A stretch of DNA of 6,095 bases. Source: DATLYF01 sp035575095. Its GTDB lineage: Bacteria > Pseudomonadota > Gammaproteobacteria > Competibacterales > Competibacteraceae. The notes beneath the pieces are model-generated. The model saw nothing but the letters and a program-made list of their open reading frames with translations, had not been told where the DNA came from and made no database searches. The DNA lies in contig DATLYF010000052.1 of assembly GCA_035575095.1 (NCBI GenBank), forward strand, positions 1-6,095, written 5' to 3'. The position numbers and the translations under genes are program-made. This document shows positions 5,795 to 6,095 of the stretch, piece by piece (the stretch's first letter is position 1; each line of letters opens with the position of its first letter).

Positions 5795-6095
5795 GCCAAC
5801 CACCCCTGTCCGCGGCGGGCACGGCCATGACCCCGGCCCGTCGCAACCGCCAGCGCCTCTGCCTGCTGCTGCTCATCGCCCTGTTCCTGCTGCCGCTGCT
5901 GGCAGCCAGCTGGCTGGTCGGATACTGGCGCCCGACGGCTACCACCAACCACGGCGAGCTGCTTGCTACGGCGCGGCCAGTAGTGCCCTTCACCGTGACC
6001 CGTTCCGGCGGGACGGCGCTGGCTGCCGACTACCTGCGCAGGCGCTGGACCCTGGCCTACCTGGGAGCGGCGGGGGAGTGCGGCCAGCCTTGCCG
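5791..6095 (+). CDS. Membrane-anchored SCO/thioredoxin-like protein of the oxidase locus, 3' end missing
   Basis: The frame is open from 5791 to the right edge, giving 101 complete codons of an unfinished gene. The N-terminus has a basic cytoplasmic stretch (PARRNRQR, 15-22) and one strong helix at about 23-45. The exposed part then reads ARPVVPFTV and RRRWTLAYLGAAGECGQPC. A W-T-L-x-Y-L-G strand leading into two Cys spaced CxxxC (C97 and C101) is the layout of SCO-type thioredoxin folds, where the pair binds copper or does thiol exchange. Classical SCO proteins have Pro right after the second Cys; the two bases left in the window are CG, so the next residue is Arg. The partner His would lie beyond the window. 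I recognise it as the hypothetical protein often found between SURF1 and ctaA in Pseudomonas-type loci. A role in oxidase assembly is inferred from position and motif. Confidence 0.75.
   Translation, partial: MSQPPLSAAGTAMTPARRNRQRLCLLLLIALFLLPLLAASWLVGYWRPTATTNHGELLATARPVVPFTVTRSGGTALAADYLRRRWTLAYLGAAGECGQPC

Overview
The window carries most of an aerobic cytochrome c oxidase locus (complex IV, A-family heme-copper oxidase) from a high-GC proteobacterium. The gene order and protein sequences look most like a gammaproteobacterium of the Pseudomonas/Halomonas/Ectothiorhodospira type. That placement is recognition from memory, not a search. The GC-rich codon use is uniform, and I see no insertion sequences, tRNAs, rRNAs, CRISPR arrays or other signs of recent transfer.

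Layout. Positions 1-314 hold the C-terminal part of a DUF2244 membrane protein whose start lies outside the window. A 109-base gap follows (315-423) with a GC-rich inverted repeat. The structural genes come next on the + strand: coxB (424-1551, CuA subunit II fused to a C-terminal cytochrome c domain), coxA (1572-3173, catalytic subunit I), a 34-residue one-helix gene (3216-3320), ctaG (3317-3871, CuB-insertion chaperone) and coxC (3897-4763, subunit III). A small two-helix DUF2909 gene sits on the - strand (4996-4751); its 3' end overlaps the end of coxC by 13 bases. After a 66-base divergent gap, a second + strand block holds a SURF1 gene (5063-5794) and, by ATGA overlap, a membrane-anchored SCO/thioredoxin-like protein that runs off the right edge (5791-6095). 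Heme A synthesis genes (ctaA, ctaB) are a reasonable expectation downstream but are not visible here.

How the genes work together. CoxB takes electrons through its own c-type heme and CuA. CoxA passes them via heme a to the heme a3-CuB centre, where oxygen is reduced and protons are pumped; all key ligands and both proton-channel residues are present. CoxC stabilises the core. CtaG (with the small one-helix protein) probably supports CuB assembly, SURF1 supports heme a/a3 insertion, and the SCO-like protein may contribute to copper or thiol chemistry.

This is largely an ordinary, intact respiratory locus; I found no convincing new system. The points worth a second look are the very short gene between coxA and ctaG, the antisense DUF2909 gene splitting the operon, the incomplete SCO-like gene with its CxxxC pair, and two inverted-repeat structures around the start of coxB.
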